A stretch of 64,000 nt of DNA, from contig JAKLFY010000020.1 in NCBI GenBank assembly GCA_022710935.1, positions 20,009-84,008 on the forward strand, read 5' to 3'. The stretch comes from Verrucomicrobiota bacterium. GTDB lineage: Bacteria; Verrucomicrobiota; Verrucomicrobiia; Limisphaerales; J093. Position numbers and translations under genes: made by a program. Below the pieces are notes generated by a model. The model did not search any database, had not been told where the DNA came from, and was given only the letters and a program-made list of their open reading frames with translations. Positions 25,312 to 34,058 of the stretch are shown here, in pieces. Position 1 is the stretch's first letter, and each line of letters starts with the position of its first letter.

Positions 25312-27717
25312 TCATTCATACCGCAGCGCCACGAGGGGATCGACCTTCGCCGCCCGACGGGCCGGCAGGTAGCAGGCGGTCAAGACCACGATCCCCAGCA
25401 CCAACGCTAGGAGCAGGTACTGGCCGGGATTGGCCGCGCTGACGCCATAGAGTTCACTTTGGAATGCACGCAGGAGTCCCCAAGTGGCCAGCAGGCCAAT
25501 TCCAGTGCCCGCGAGAGCCAGTCGGAATCCATCCTTCAGCACCAGGCGAACGACCTCGCGCTTGGTGGCACCCAATGCCAGGCGCACGCCGATCTCGTGG
25601 GTGCGTTGCGAGACGGTGTAGCTGGCCACCGCGCCGATGCCCACGGCGGCCAGCACCAGCGCGAGCGCCGCGAAGCCGGCGAGCAGCTTTCCGAGCAATG
25701 AGATCTGCCAATAGGCGCGGGCCATCACGTCCTGCATGAGCCGGGGCGACTCCACCAGCACGTCCCGATTGAGTCGGCGCACCTCGTTTTGGGCGGCAGT
25801 CAGCAACCCCGGCGTGCCCGACTTCTCGGCCTTCAACACGATGGTCATGGCGAAACTTGGTTGCTGGATGTAAGGGAAGTAGAAGCCGGACTGGGTCCGC
25901 TCGCTGAGGAGTCCGTAGTGGTTGGCGTCACGCGCCACGCCCACAATCTCCCACCACACATCAGGGCGATTGCTTACTTTGACCCGCCGGCCCAGCGGAT
26001 TCTCGTCCGGAAAGTAGCGTCGGGCAAAACTCTCATCAATGATGACCACCGGTTGACTCGTCCGTTGGTCGGTTGGGTTGAAATCGCGCCCCAGCAGCAC
26101 GGGGATTTCCATGGCGCGGAAGTAGCCTGGGGTGACAATCCGCATGGTGCCGGCCGGCCTCTGAGTGGACAGCTCCTCCGGCTCGTTTTCGAGGTAGAAA
26201 GCCTGGCTCCACCAATCGCCGCGCAGGGGCAGATTGTAAATCGCGGCGGCGGTTTTCACGCCGGGAAGCGCGGCTAGGCGTTGCTGCAAGTCCTCAAAGA
26301 ACGCGATCCGCCGGGCTGGTTCTCTGAATTCTCCCTGCCACAGCGTCACGGAAAAGGTCAGGACGCCCCGCGGATTGAAGCCGGCATCGGCGCGCTGGAG
26401 ATTCCAGAGCGATTGGATCATGACCAGCGTTCCGCCCAGCAAGAGAAGCGCGAGCGCCACTTCCGACGCCACGAGGATTCCACGCAATCGCCGCTGTCGG
26501 GGTTGGTCTCCGGCGGCCGGGCTCCCGGAGCGAAGATTCTCGACCGGATTGATGCGGGAGGCGTGCCAGGCGGGGGCCAAGCCGAATAGCAGGCAGCTCC
26601 CGACCACCACGCCCGCGGTGAAAAGCAGGACCCGATAATCCACGCTGAAATCGAGCCAAAACGGGGCGTCGGCGGGCACCAGGGTCTGCGCGAGGGCCAA
26701 GCCCCATTGGGCGAGAAGCAGTCCGAGCACCGCGCCCGTGGCCGCCAAGAGAAGGCTCTCGGTCAGGAGCAGACGGATCAAACGCCAGCGAGACGAACCC
26801 AGCGACAGGCGGATCGCCCATTCTCTTTGCCGATCCAACGCGCGGGAGAGCGACATGTTCGCCACGTTTGCGCAAGCCACCGCCAGGACAAAAGCCACGG
26901 CGCCGAGCAGCACCCACGAGGTAAGGGCGAAGTCCTCCACCGCTTCCTCCCGTAGCAGCCGAACCACCGCCGACCTGCCGGTGTTTGATGCAGGATACTG
27001 CGCCTCCAGGTCCCGGCTAATCCGGAGCAAGTCCGCCTTGGCCTGTTCGAACGTGACGCCCGGTTTCAAACGCGCAATCCCCTCGATGCGGTCATGAAGG
27101 CCCCGCTTTTCTTCCGGAGCCTCGATCACCACGGGCGTCCAGACAGCAGCCGCTTCAGGGAACCGGAATCCCGGCGGCATCACGCCCACGATGGTGTGGC
27201 TGACGGCATTCAGGCTCAGGATTTGGCCGACGACGTTCGTGTCTCCGCCGAACCGTCGCTGCCAATAGTCGTAAGCCAGCAAGACGACCGGCTCGGCGCC
27301 CGGCCGGTCTTCCTCCTTCCGAAAGTCCCGCCCCAGCCTGGGGGCCACGCCCAGCACCGAAAACAACGTGGCGGAAATCCGGGCGCCCCGGATTCGCTCT
27401 GGATCGCCGCGACCGGTGACCGTCCACGAATCCCCGTGAAACACGCCCACATCGTCGAAGACCCGGTTTTGCGCCCGCCAGTCCAGATAGTCGGGATAGG
27501 CGATGGGAAGACGGGACTCCTTTAGGACGGAATTCATCTCGTAGAGAAACACCAGACGATCCGGATCCCGGACGGGCAACGGCCGAAACAAAACCGGATT
27601 CACCAAACTGAAAATCGTCGTGTTCAGCCCGATGGCCAGCGCCAGCGTCACCACCGCCGCCAGCGTGAACCCGGGGCTTTTCACCAACATCCGAAATGCA
27701 ATGCGCAGGTCATTCAT
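25312..27717 (-). CDS. ADOP-family ABC permease, second of three
   Basis: 801 residues. It begins MNDLRIAFRMLVKSPGFTLA and has the duplicated MacB layout: first periplasmic domain (VVLLAYDYWQRRFGGD, GVMPPGFRFPEAA), the central ACANVANMSLSRALDRQREW helix, second periplasmic domain (RIVTPGYFRAMEIPVLLGRD, IDESFARRYFPDENP) and final helices ending RRAAKVDPLVALRYE. The start codon overlaps the stop of the secretin-N-like gene upstream (27714) as ATGA, so the two are probably translated together. Its 3' end is convergent with the four-helix-bundle gene, with only 7 bases between them. It most likely works with the ATPase at 31012-31710. Confidence 0.93.
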   Translation of the reverse strand: MNDLRIAFRMLVKSPGFTLAAVVTLALAIGLNTTIFSLVNPVLFRPLPVRDPDRLVFLYEMNSVLKESRLPIAYPDYLDWRAQNRVFDDVGVFHGDSWTVTGRGDPERIRGARISATLFSVLGVAPRLGRDFRKEEDRPGAEPVVLLAYDYWQRRFGGDTNVVGQILSLNAVSHTIVGVMPPGFRFPEAAAVWTPVVIEAPEEKRGLHDRIEGIARLKPGVTFEQAKADLLRISRDLEAQYPASNTGRSAVVRLLREEAVEDFALTSWVLLGAVAFVLAVACANVANMSLSRALDRQREWAIRLSLGSSRWRLIRLLLTESLLLAATGAVLGLLLAQWGLALAQTLVPADAPFWLDFSVDYRVLLFTAGVVVGSCLLFGLAPAWHASRINPVENLRSGSPAAGDQPRQRRLRGILVASEVALALLLLGGTLVMIQSLWNLQRADAGFNPRGVLTFSVTLWQGEFREPARRIAFFEDLQQRLAALPGVKTAAAIYNLPLRGDWWSQAFYLENEPEELSTQRPAGTMRIVTPGYFRAMEIPVLLGRDFNPTDQRTSQPVVIIDESFARRYFPDENPLGRRVKVSNRPDVWWEIVGVARDANHYGLLSERTQSGFYFPYIQQPSFAMTIVLKAEKSGTPGLLTAAQNEVRRLNRDVLVESPRLMQDVMARAYWQISLLGKLLAGFAALALVLAAVGIGAVASYTVSQRTHEIGVRLALGATKREVVRLVLKDGFRLALAGTGIGLLATWGLLRAFQSELYGVSAANPGQYLLLALVLGIVVLTACYLPARRAAKVDPLVALRYE

Positions 27718-28382
27718 GATTCGTTTGAGCGCTTCTGCTCAGGGCTGGCGAAGTAGCGTCGCTGGGCCATTCCGAAGTTCGGGTGCCGGATCATCACCAC
27801 GCCCTCGGCGCTCGGAATCTGAGCGATCAGGTCCTTCAGGGCCTCGTCCACCGTCTTGCCGCCGACATCCAGCGTCACCTGGTGGTCGCCCTCGTCCCTC
27901 CAGGGTTGGAGTTCGAGACGCGCCGCTTTCCCGACGGCGTTGAGGGCGCTCTTCAGCGGCACACTCTCGAACCGCAGGCCGGCCGGTAGCGGCGACGCCA
28001 GCTTCTTGTCGAAAGCGTCCTGCGCACGCTGCATGTGCTTTCGGCTCGCCGGCATTGGCCGGATGTAGAGGTTCTTCCCATCGAACCTCCACTCGCAGTC
28101 GATGAGTTGGCTGAGCGTGGCGAGGATGTCCGCGACACGAGCGTCCGCGCGGCGCAGCGTGATCGGCGTCTTCAACTTGGGACGAACCTTGATTTGGCAC
28201 TCGAGGACCTCGGCCAACAGCCTGAAGACGGATTGCGGCGACGCGTTGGTTACGTCGATGCTGATCCGCTGCCCGAGGTCGGTCAGTTCGCCTGACGCTG
28301 CCTGACAAAAAGGGCTGAGGTTGAGGCAAACAAGGGCCAGAGCCGTCAATAGGGGAGTCTTCGTGATCTGTTTCCATTTCAT
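27714..28382 (-). CDS. Secreted protein with secretin/TonB N-terminal (STN)-like domain, coupled to an ADOP permease
   Basis: 222 residues with a signal peptide (ITKTPLLTALALVCLNLSPF, cleavage near QAAS). Residues about 38-112 look like an STN or secretin N0 domain: SIDVTNASPQSVFRLLAEVL, TPITLRRADARVADILATLS, then a strand ending RFDGKNLYIRP. A second similar unit follows (LRFESVPLKSALNAVGKAA, VTLDVGGKTVDEALKDLIAQ). STN domains sense or dock partner proteins in the periplasm. Its stop overlaps the permease start (ATGA), so it is probably an accessory part of that exporter, a combination I do not recall as described. The exact Pfam assignment needs a profile search. Confidence 0.65.
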   Translation of the reverse strand: MKWKQITKTPLLTALALVCLNLSPFCQAASGELTDLGQRISIDVTNASPQSVFRLLAEVLECQIKVRPKLKTPITLRRADARVADILATLSQLIDCEWRFDGKNLYIRPMPASRKHMQRAQDAFDKKLASPLPAGLRFESVPLKSALNAVGKAARLELQPWRDEGDHQVTLDVGGKTVDEALKDLIAQIPSAEGVVMIRHPNFGMAQRRYFASPEQKRSNES

Positions 28383-28405
28383 AGATTCTCTTTTCCAGGC
28401 TCTGT

Positions 28406-28534
28406 TCGGCGTTGCTGGCCAAGGAGCCCGCCGAGTCCTTGCAGCAAGAAGCCGGCGATCTCATCGCCATGATTGCCGCTTCTCGATTGACGGCCGCGGG
28501 CCGCCCAATCGCAAATCGCAACGCCCAAATCTGA
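28406..28534 (+). pseudogene. 3' fragment of a second four-helix-bundle gene
   Basis: The plus strand reads ALLAKEPAESLQQEAGDLIA and MIAASRLTAAGRPIANRNAQ, then I and a TGA at 28532. This parallels GLLTTERIESLHQEANELTAVMAASRITAAGGPIANRKSQI of the intact gene at 24927-25304. Upstream similarity is lost within the 5' part of the neighbouring gene, so only about 40 codons remain. The shared sequence continues past the stop into the 3' end of the convergent permease, so a duplication covered the gene-pair junction. Confidence 0.75.
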
Positions 28535-28541
28535 AATCCCC

Positions 28542-30968
28542 TCATTCATATCGCAGTGCGTTGATCGGATCGACACGTCCCACCCGCCACGCGGGGACGG
28601 AACCTGCCACCAGCGTGGCGACGACCACCAGGACAACAGCCAGGGCGAGGGCAAAAACGTCGAGCCGGTCGATACCATAGAGCAAGTGGCGCAGGACAAA
28701 GGCGAGGTTGAGGGTGGCCCCCAGACCGAAGAGTGTTCCCCAGCCAGCAATCCACAGGGCCTGGCGGAGCACCAAACGATGGATCTGGCGCCGCGAAGCG
28801 CCAAATGCCAAGCGCAGGCCGAATTCCCGCGTCCGATGGGTCGCCTGATAGGAGATGACCCCGTAGACACCGACCAGCGCGAGGAGGAGGGCCGTGGCCA
28901 TGAACAGCTCGATCAGCCGCGTAACGAACTTGCGATGCGCGGTGGAGGCGGTGATGACGTGCCGCATGGTGCGGACATCGGACAATGGCATGTCCGGGTC
29001 GAGCCGGGCGATTTCCCGTTGCAGTGCCGGCACCAGGAGCACCGGTTCAGCGGCGGAGTGAACGATTAACTTGGCCCCCACGGCTGGCTCGGCATCGTAG
29101 CGAAAATAGATTTCCGGCAGCGGCTTGGATTCGGCACCCCATTGCCGGACGTTCTCGACAACACCCACGATCACTGCCGTCCACGTCGGCTCGGGGCTGT
29201 TGGGTCGCAGGGAATGCCCCAGCCCGTCCTGCCCAGGCCAGTACCGCTCGGCCAACGCACGATTCACGACCGCCTCATGCACTCCGCCAATCCCTGTGCC
29301 CGGCGGCATCGTCCGTCCCCTGACGAGAGCAATGCCCATAGCCTTGAAGTAACTGGGTGAAACCCACGACATTTCCACCAACGGGTGCTTGGCCTGCATA
29401 TCGAAGACTTCGCCCTCGACGAGAATCTCGCCGTTGCGCCCCCCCTCCAGAGGCAGTTTGGTTGTCACCGCTGCGGCTTCGACCCCGGGTAGGGCTTCAG
29501 CCTGTTCGAGCAGTTGACGCCAGAAATGAGTCTTCTGCTCGGGCTCCCTGTAACGGTCTCCCCAGAGCCAGACGTCCGCGGTCAACACTCGCTGTTCCTC
29601 GAATCCCTGCGGGGTAGCCAACACCCTCCCGTAGCTGACCAGCATGAGGATCGCAAGGTTGGCCACGCACAGAGCGATGGCAAGCTGGGCAACCGCGAGC
29701 CTGGGAAGGAGCCGACGACGCGCCTGGCGGCTGGATCCGCCGCTCGAACCACCCCCCTTGATGATTTCCATGGGCCGCGTCTGGGAGACGGTCAGGGCCG
29801 GGATCAGGCCACAGATGACGGCGGTGACGCCCGACAGACCTAAGCTGAAGAGCAAGACCCACTGATCGATCCGAATGCCCTCCGCCCTTTGCAGATCGCC
29901 GGGAAGCAATCCATGCAGCAGTCCCAGTCCGGCGGCGGCGAGGCCCGCGCCCGCCAGGCCGCCGATGAGCGCCAAGAGCAGGCTCTCGGTGAGCCATTGC
30001 CGGATTATTCGCCCTCGGGCGGCGCCCAAGGCGAATCGGACCGCGACTTCCGCCTGTCGCTCCGCCCCTTTCGTCAGAAGCAGGCTGGCGACATTGGCGC
30101 AGGCAACCAGCAACACCAAACCGGCGATCCAGAACAACAAAATGAGCCGGCCGAGAACGCTCCCACCGACGCACTGAAACACGAGCGGATAGGCCCAAAA
30201 CACCTTGCGATAGTGCGTCGCCGGGTGAGCCTCGGCGACGCGCTGACCAATGGCTCGTAGTTCCGTCTGCGCTCCTTCGAGCGCCGCCCGGATCGGCCGA
30301 TCGGCTTTCAATCGCCCCAACCCCAGATAGTAGCACCCATTGCGCTCCTTCTCGTCGCGGGAGAGCACCAGCGGCGTCCACACTTCGAATGGACTCCCGC
30401 GATACCATGGGGACAGAAACTGAAAACCAGGCGGCGTGATCCCGACGACCTCGTGCCCCTCGCCGTTGACCACGATGCTGCGTCCCACCAAGCCGCAGTC
30501 CCCCGCGTAGCGTTCCCGCCAGAGCCGATGGCTCAGCACCACGACTCGCCGCGTGCCTTCTGTCTCTTCGGCCTCGGTGAACCAACGTCCCAAGGCAGGT
30601 TGAACACCAAAGGCCCGGAGAATGGCAGCCGTGCAAAGGATGCCTTGGACCCGAACCGGCGGATCGCCCCCGAGGTTATGCCGCGCGGTCGCGTAAGCCC
30701 CGAGCTCCTCGAAGCAGCGGTTCTGAGCACGCAGATCGAAGTAGTCCGGCCCGGAGAGCGGCATGAAATCGTGGATGGCGATGTCCGACTTCCAGACGTG
30801 GACGAGCCGCAACGGGTCGCGGTACGGCAGCGGTTCCAGAACCAACGCCTTGAACACGCTGAAGATCGCGGTGTTCGCCCCGATGCCAAGCGCGAGCGTG
30901 AGCACGGCCACGGCGGTGAAACCCGGGTTGCGGCGCAGTTGGCGAAGGGCGAAGCGCAGGTCGTTCAT
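28542..30968 (-). CDS. ADOP-family ABC permease, third of three (promoter-proximal)
   Basis: 808 residues from ATG 30968 ([20 protein letters not shown]). Duplicated MacB architecture: first periplasmic domain ([27 protein letters not shown]), central helix [20 protein letters not shown], second periplasmic domain ([31 protein letters not shown]) and the final helices ending [15 protein letters not shown]. The first 20 residues are nearly identical to permease 1, which points to relatively recent duplication or conversion. It follows the ATPase gene, with a 19-bp hairpin in the short junction. The frame stays open upstream to 31022, encoding only the repeat-derived SLITRHSSL stretch. Confidence 0.92.
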   Translation of the reverse strand: MNDLRFALRQLRRNPGFTAVAVLTLALGIGANTAIFSVFKALVLEPLPYRDPLRLVHVWKSDIAIHDFMPLSGPDYFDLRAQNRCFEELGAYATARHNLGGDPPVRVQGILCTAAILRAFGVQPALGRWFTEAEETEGTRRVVVLSHRLWRERYAGDCGLVGRSIVVNGEGHEVVGITPPGFQFLSPWYRGSPFEVWTPLVLSRDEKERNGCYYLGLGRLKADRPIRAALEGAQTELRAIGQRVAEAHPATHYRKVFWAYPLVFQCVGGSVLGRLILLFWIAGLVLLVACANVASLLLTKGAERQAEVAVRFALGAARGRIIRQWLTESLLLALIGGLAGAGLAAAGLGLLHGLLPGDLQRAEGIRIDQWVLLFSLGLSGVTAVICGLIPALTVSQTRPMEIIKGGGSSGGSSRQARRRLLPRLAVAQLAIALCVANLAILMLVSYGRVLATPQGFEEQRVLTADVWLWGDRYREPEQKTHFWRQLLEQAEALPGVEAAAVTTKLPLEGGRNGEILVEGEVFDMQAKHPLVEMSWVSPSYFKAMGIALVRGRTMPPGTGIGGVHEAVVNRALAERYWPGQDGLGHSLRPNSPEPTWTAVIVGVVENVRQWGAESKPLPEIYFRYDAEPAVGAKLIVHSAAEPVLLVPALQREIARLDPDMPLSDVRTMRHVITASTAHRKFVTRLIELFMATALLLALVGVYGVISYQATHRTREFGLRLAFGASRRQIHRLVLRQALWIAGWGTLFGLGATLNLAFVLRHLLYGIDRLDVFALALAVVLVVVATLVAGSVPAWRVGRVDPINALRYE

Positions 30969-30990
30969 GAGGGATGAGTGACGAGTGATA

Positions 30991-31030
30991 AGTGATGAGT
31001 GATGAGTGACATCACTCCTCACTCATCACT
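30991..31030. repeat. 19-bp hairpin of AGTGATGAGTG-type repeats at the ATPase-permease junction
   Basis: The arm at 30991-31009 (AGTGATGAGTGATGAGTGA) pairs with 31012-31030 (TCACTCCTCACTCATCACT) with one mismatch and a CA centre. It spans the ATPase stop codon (31012-31014, complement) and lies 23 bases upstream of the permease 3 start. Further units of the same word (GATGAGTGACGAGTGATA) extend to 30971. On the minus strand the text reads as the [13 protein letters not shown] intergenic repeat. Confidence 0.8.
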
Positions 31031-31710
31031 TCCTCCACAATTCGGCCGTCGAAGAGATGCACCGTTCGCTCCGCGTGCCGGGCGAAGCGGGGGTCATGGG
31101 TCACCATGCAGATGGTGGCGCCTTCGCGGTGCAGAGCGCGCAGCAACTCCATCACCGCTTCGCCGTTCTTCGAGTCAAGATTTCCGGTCGGTTCGTCGGC
31201 CAGCAGGATCGAGGGTTTCCCGGCCAAGGCGCGGGCCACGGCCACGCGCTGCTGCTGGCCGCCTGAAAGCTGCGAGGGGTAATGTTTCATCCGGTGCGAC
31301 ATGCCAACCTTCTCGAGCGCCTCATGGGCCCGCTGTTTTCGCACGGTGGCGTTGAGGCCACGATAGGTCAGAGGCAACTCGACGTTCTCGTAGACAGTCA
31401 GGTCGCCGATCAGGTTGAAGCTCTGGAAGATGAACCCTACTTCGCGGTTGCGGATGCGGGCGCGCGCCGCGTGGCCAAGAGAGGCAACCGGTTGTCCGTT
31501 GAGCATGTAGCGGCCTTCCGTGGGCGTGTCGAGCAGACCGAGAATCGACAGGAGAGTCGATTTGCCGCAGCCGGACGGACCGGCAATGCAGACGTACTCG
31601 GCTCGTTTGACTTGCAGGTGCACGCCCGCGAGGGCGTGGGTTTCAACCTCGTCGGTGTAGAAGACCTTGGTGATGCCTTCCAGGGTGATCAGGGTGTTGT
31701 TGGTGTTCAT
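31012..31710 (-). CDS. ABC transporter ATPase of the MacB/LolD type
   Basis: 232 residues from ATG 31710 ([20 protein letters not shown]). Walker [11 protein letters not shown]-loop FIFQSFNL, signature LSGGQQQR, Walker B ILLADEP and the switch His (MVTHDPRFA) are all intact. The sequence [20 protein letters not shown] and the [16 protein letters not shown] region are typical of MacB/LolD/FtsE ATPases, which move envelope substrates without translocating through the membrane pore. It lies between the HlyD-like adaptor and permease 3 on the same strand and is the only ATPase in the cluster, so it probably energises all three ADOP permeases. Its leader (31731-31770) contains a GTTGARCGTT-type short repeat. 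Confidence 0.95.
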   Translation of the reverse strand: MNTNNTLITLEGITKVFYTDEVETHALAGVHLQVKRAEYVCIAGPSGCGKSTLLSILGLLDTPTEGRYMLNGQPVASLGHAARARIRNREVGFIFQSFNLIGDLTVYENVELPLTYRGLNATVRKQRAHEALEKVGMSHRMKHYPSQLSGGQQQRVAVARALAGKPSILLADEPTGNLDSKNGEAVMELLRALHREGATICMVTHDPRFARHAERTVHLFDGRIVEEVMSEE

Positions 31711-31730
31711 AGCATTCGAACGAATCGTCC

Positions 31731-31770
31731 GTTGAACGTCTGAGGTTGAGCGTTGGATGTTGCACGTTCG
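31731..31770. repeat. GTTGARCGTT-type short tandem repeat, copy 1
   Basis: Degenerate repeats of GTTGAACGT/GTTGAGCGT/GTTGGATGT/GTTGCACGT lie upstream of the ATPase start. The minus-strand reading gives the word NIQRSTSDVQRT. The same word occurs as a cleaner tandem array at 48431-48458. Confidence 0.55.
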
Positions 31771-31787
31771 CTCTGGTTCCTGGAGCT

Positions 31788-33053
31788 TCAATCGATGACA
31801 ACGCGATCATGGGCATCCCACGGCGACATGTCCGAGAGTATCACCGTGTCCCCGACTTCCAGCCCGCTGACGATCTCCACGGTGCTGACGGAACTGCGGC
31901 CCAGTTGGACCGGGATGCGCACCGCCTCTTTGCCGTCCGGGGAGAGCCGAAACAGGCCCAACGTGCCAGCGGAGTCGGCGTGGACGGGGCGTCCGACATA
32001 CAGAACATCGTCGAGACGCTCCAGTTCGATGGTGCCTTCAATACTGAGGTCCGGACGGGCGCCTCTCGGCAAGGGGCCGTCCAACGCCACGTCGACCGTG
32101 ACTGTGCCGTTGATAACCGCAGGGTCGATGCGGACCACGTGCCCCAACACCGTGCCGTTGCGGGTGTCGATTTCGGCCTTCTGCCCATGCTGGATGTCTT
32201 TGGCCTGGGTCTCCACCACCTTGATCTCGGCCTTGAGTCGAGCCGGGTTCGCCACGCGTGCGAGGTTGGCGCCGGCGGCAACCTGCTGGCCGACTTGGAG
32301 CGATTCGCGGTCGCCAAGCCGCTGCAGCACGCCATCGATCCCCGCGCGGACATTCAGGGCAGCCCGCTGTTCTTGCCGCAGTTCGAGTGTCGCCCGCAGG
32401 CGCGCCAAGTCGGCTTCCTGCGCGGCGATCTGCGCCTTGTGCGCCCCCTCCAGAATCACCAGCCGACGCGATTCCAGGTCGCAGCGCGTCGACAGGAGGT
32501 CGGCCCGGGTCCGCGACCGCATCGCCGTGATCCGATCGATCAGCTTTTCAGCAACGAGTTTCTCGTCTGCCTCGGCGTCGAGCTTGGCCACGCGGCAGTC
32601 CGCGTCCAAGGCGGCCGCGGTGGCCTCCTGCGCGAGCCGCTCGCTCTCGAGTTGGACCTCGAGCCGGGCGAGGTGGGCCTCGGCGCCTTTGACTTGCCAT
32701 TCGGCCTCGAAGACATCGTGCTCGATCTCGGGGTTGCTCAGCTCCACCAGCACGGTGTCCGCCGCTACCCGGGCGCCCGGCAGCACGAGAATCGCCCGCA
32801 CCCGTCCCGCCGTGGTCACGGGAATCCAATGGATTTCCTCTGGCACGAGCGCGCCACTGCCTCGCACCTGGCGCAGCATCTCGCCGCGCTTGACGGTGTC
32901 GGTGTAGATTGCCGCCTTCTCCACGCGGGGAGCCGCCGGCTTGAGTTGCGCCAGGCCCACAGTCAGCGCCACCACCGCCAGGCCGCTGCCGCTGAGGAGA
33001 ACAAAACGGCGGCGCCCGCGCGCACGGGCAAGATCGGGTCGGTCGATGTCCAT
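31788..33053 (-). CDS. HlyD/MacA-like periplasmic adaptor protein
   Basis: 421 residues. There is a single N-terminal membrane anchor (RFVLLSGSGLAVVALTVGLA), then a split biotinyl-lipoyl-like half (VPEEIHWIPVTTAGRVRAIL, VLPGARVAADTVLVELSNPE), a long coiled-coil hairpin about residues 115-225 (EAEWQVKGAEAHLARLEVQL to RATLELRQEQR), the second lipoyl half (GIDGVLQRLGDRESLQVGQQ) and beta-barrel domains ending GLEVGDTVILSD. It should link the inner-membrane ABC permeases to an outer-membrane channel, as MacA does for MacB-TolC; no TolC-like gene is in the window. It is the first gene of the minus-strand run HlyD-ATPase-ADOP. Confidence 0.9.
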   Translation of the reverse strand: MDIDRPDLARARGRRRFVLLSGSGLAVVALTVGLAQLKPAAPRVEKAAIYTDTVKRGEMLRQVRGSGALVPEEIHWIPVTTAGRVRAILVLPGARVAADTVLVELSNPEIEHDVFEAEWQVKGAEAHLARLEVQLESERLAQEATAAALDADCRVAKLDAEADEKLVAEKLIDRITAMRSRTRADLLSTRCDLESRRLVILEGAHKAQIAAQEADLARLRATLELRQEQRAALNVRAGIDGVLQRLGDRESLQVGQQVAAGANLARVANPARLKAEIKVVETQAKDIQHGQKAEIDTRNGTVLGHVVRIDPAVINGTVTVDVALDGPLPRGARPDLSIEGTIELERLDDVLYVGRPVHADSAGTLGLFRLSPDGKEAVRIPVQLGRSSVSTVEIVSGLEVGDTVILSDMSPWDAHDRVVID

Positions 33054-33195
33054 GGTCAGGAAAAAGGGAATCTCCGTGGTCGAGGATTCGGCTCGCAGGA
33101 AGGAACTCCGCGAGTCCCTGGCTCGAGACGGTCAGTGTCCCCATTCCGGGCCTGGCGGGGCTCGGCCTTCCGAGGGGAGAGGTGGGGAAGCGGGT

Positions 33196-33456
33196 TCATG
33201 CGAGTGGCGCGATCGGCACCGGCGGCTGCGCTGCACTGCAACGGCGCCAGTCCTCCATCAACTCTGATTGATGGGCGCTTGCCCATTCCAGCACCAGCTC
33301 ACAGGCTCGAGCCGGCGCGCAGCCTTCCAGCACGCGAGGCGGATTGATGCTCACGACGAGTTCATAGTCTCCGTAGAAGGCATGGAAACGGGCCGCCAGA
33401 CACCGAACGAACAGCATGCGGATGACGATTCCGTAGAATTTGGAGATCACTGGCAT
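33196..33456 (-). CDS. DUF4160 protein
   Basis: 86 residues from ATG 33456 (MPVISKFYGIVIRMLFVRCL). The opening MPxISxFYGIxIRM, the ARFHAFYGDYELVVSI strand pair and the ending VLEWASAHQSELMEDWRRC are those of DUF4160, a small cytoplasmic protein usually paired with a DUF2442 gene in a putative toxin-antitoxin or regulatory couple. No DUF2442 reading frame is visible on either side, so this copy is an orphan. The family usually has more His/Pro in the segment after IRM (for example DHNPPHFHAYYG), here CLAARFHAFYG. The frame is open upstream to 33852 without similarity. Confidence 0.8.
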   Translation of the reverse strand: MPVISKFYGIVIRMLFVRCLAARFHAFYGDYELVVSINPPRVLEGCAPARACELVLEWASAHQSELMEDWRRCSAAQPPVPIAPLA

Positions 33457-33867
33457 AATTCGATCTTGGTCAATTGCTCTCAAAATCGGTTCCATCTTGC
33501 ATCGGTCGATTCGCGTCGGACCACCTCGCTCGCATTCGACGTGCCAAGCGGGAGAACATTGCGTAAAACGTTCCCAGACAGTCACTTGGACGAAGGCTGT
33601 TCGGCGGTCGAGTACAGCGCGCTTTCCCGCAAATGGGAAGTCGAATCCCAAAAGCGGGACGCCGCCGCTGGCCTGAGTCCAAATCGCTTCTCGCTCGTGT
33701 GATCCTGCTCCTTGCACTGCGTTCTTTGTGGTTGATTTCCTCTGGGTCAGGGGCGAACAAGGCGGCTGCATCTGAATGCCGGGATCGCGTCTCGGCTGGC
33801 AATCGGGCACGATTGGCCCGGTGTCGGTGAGCCGGAGCGTTCGGGGATTCACGTTGTTTGTTCTTCA
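33457..33867. other. Intergenic stretch without a recognisable gene
   Basis: 411 bases between the DUF4160 start and the pectate-lyase scrap. Open frames on both strands show no family similarity. At 33715-33744 there is a CTGCGTTCTTTGTGGTTGAT segment that resembles the word-like extragenic repeat also seen at 44953-44995 (minus-strand reading NHKE/NRRDTE). Confidence 0.4.
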
Positions 33868-33873
33868 ATGCCT

Positions 33874-34023
33874 ATGTCTCGCAGCCACGTTCTCGCCACC
33901 ATCGCCGTCTGCTTGGCGGTCGGTCCCGCCGCGGCCGACCCAGGAGAGTACCTCAAGAAACCCGACGCTTGGTTTGCCGGAAACGAGGCCAGGCGCGTCG
34001 CGGCGAACATCCCCCACCCTTGG
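33874..34023 (+). pseudogene. N-terminal fragment of a PL10-type pectate lyase
   Basis: From ATG 33874 (or 33868) the frame encodes a signal peptide, MSRSHVLATIAVCLAVGPAA, then DPGEYLKKPDAWFAGNEARR and VAANI. I recognise this as the start of verrucomicrobial pectate lyases, in which VAxNILSxQxxxGGWPKN follows. Here the similarity stops after about 45 residues, and the frame runs into sequence antisense to the sensor-kinase gene. The catalytic domain is absent, so this is a deletion remnant. Confidence 0.65.
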
Positions 34024-34058
34024 ACAATAAGGAACAGGCCGCCTCCCTTGGCCTTGAC

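Noticed and set aside
30971..31030. CRISPR-like repeats
   Set aside because: The units are short, adjacent and without spacers, and they form one hairpin; there are no cas genes.
32900..33200. Sigma-54 promoter upstream of the HlyD-like gene
   Set aside because: I looked for TGGCAC-N5-TTGCA on the minus strand and found no convincing match.
33457..33867. DUF2442 partner for the DUF4160 gene
   Set aside because: No frame on either strand has the family's features.
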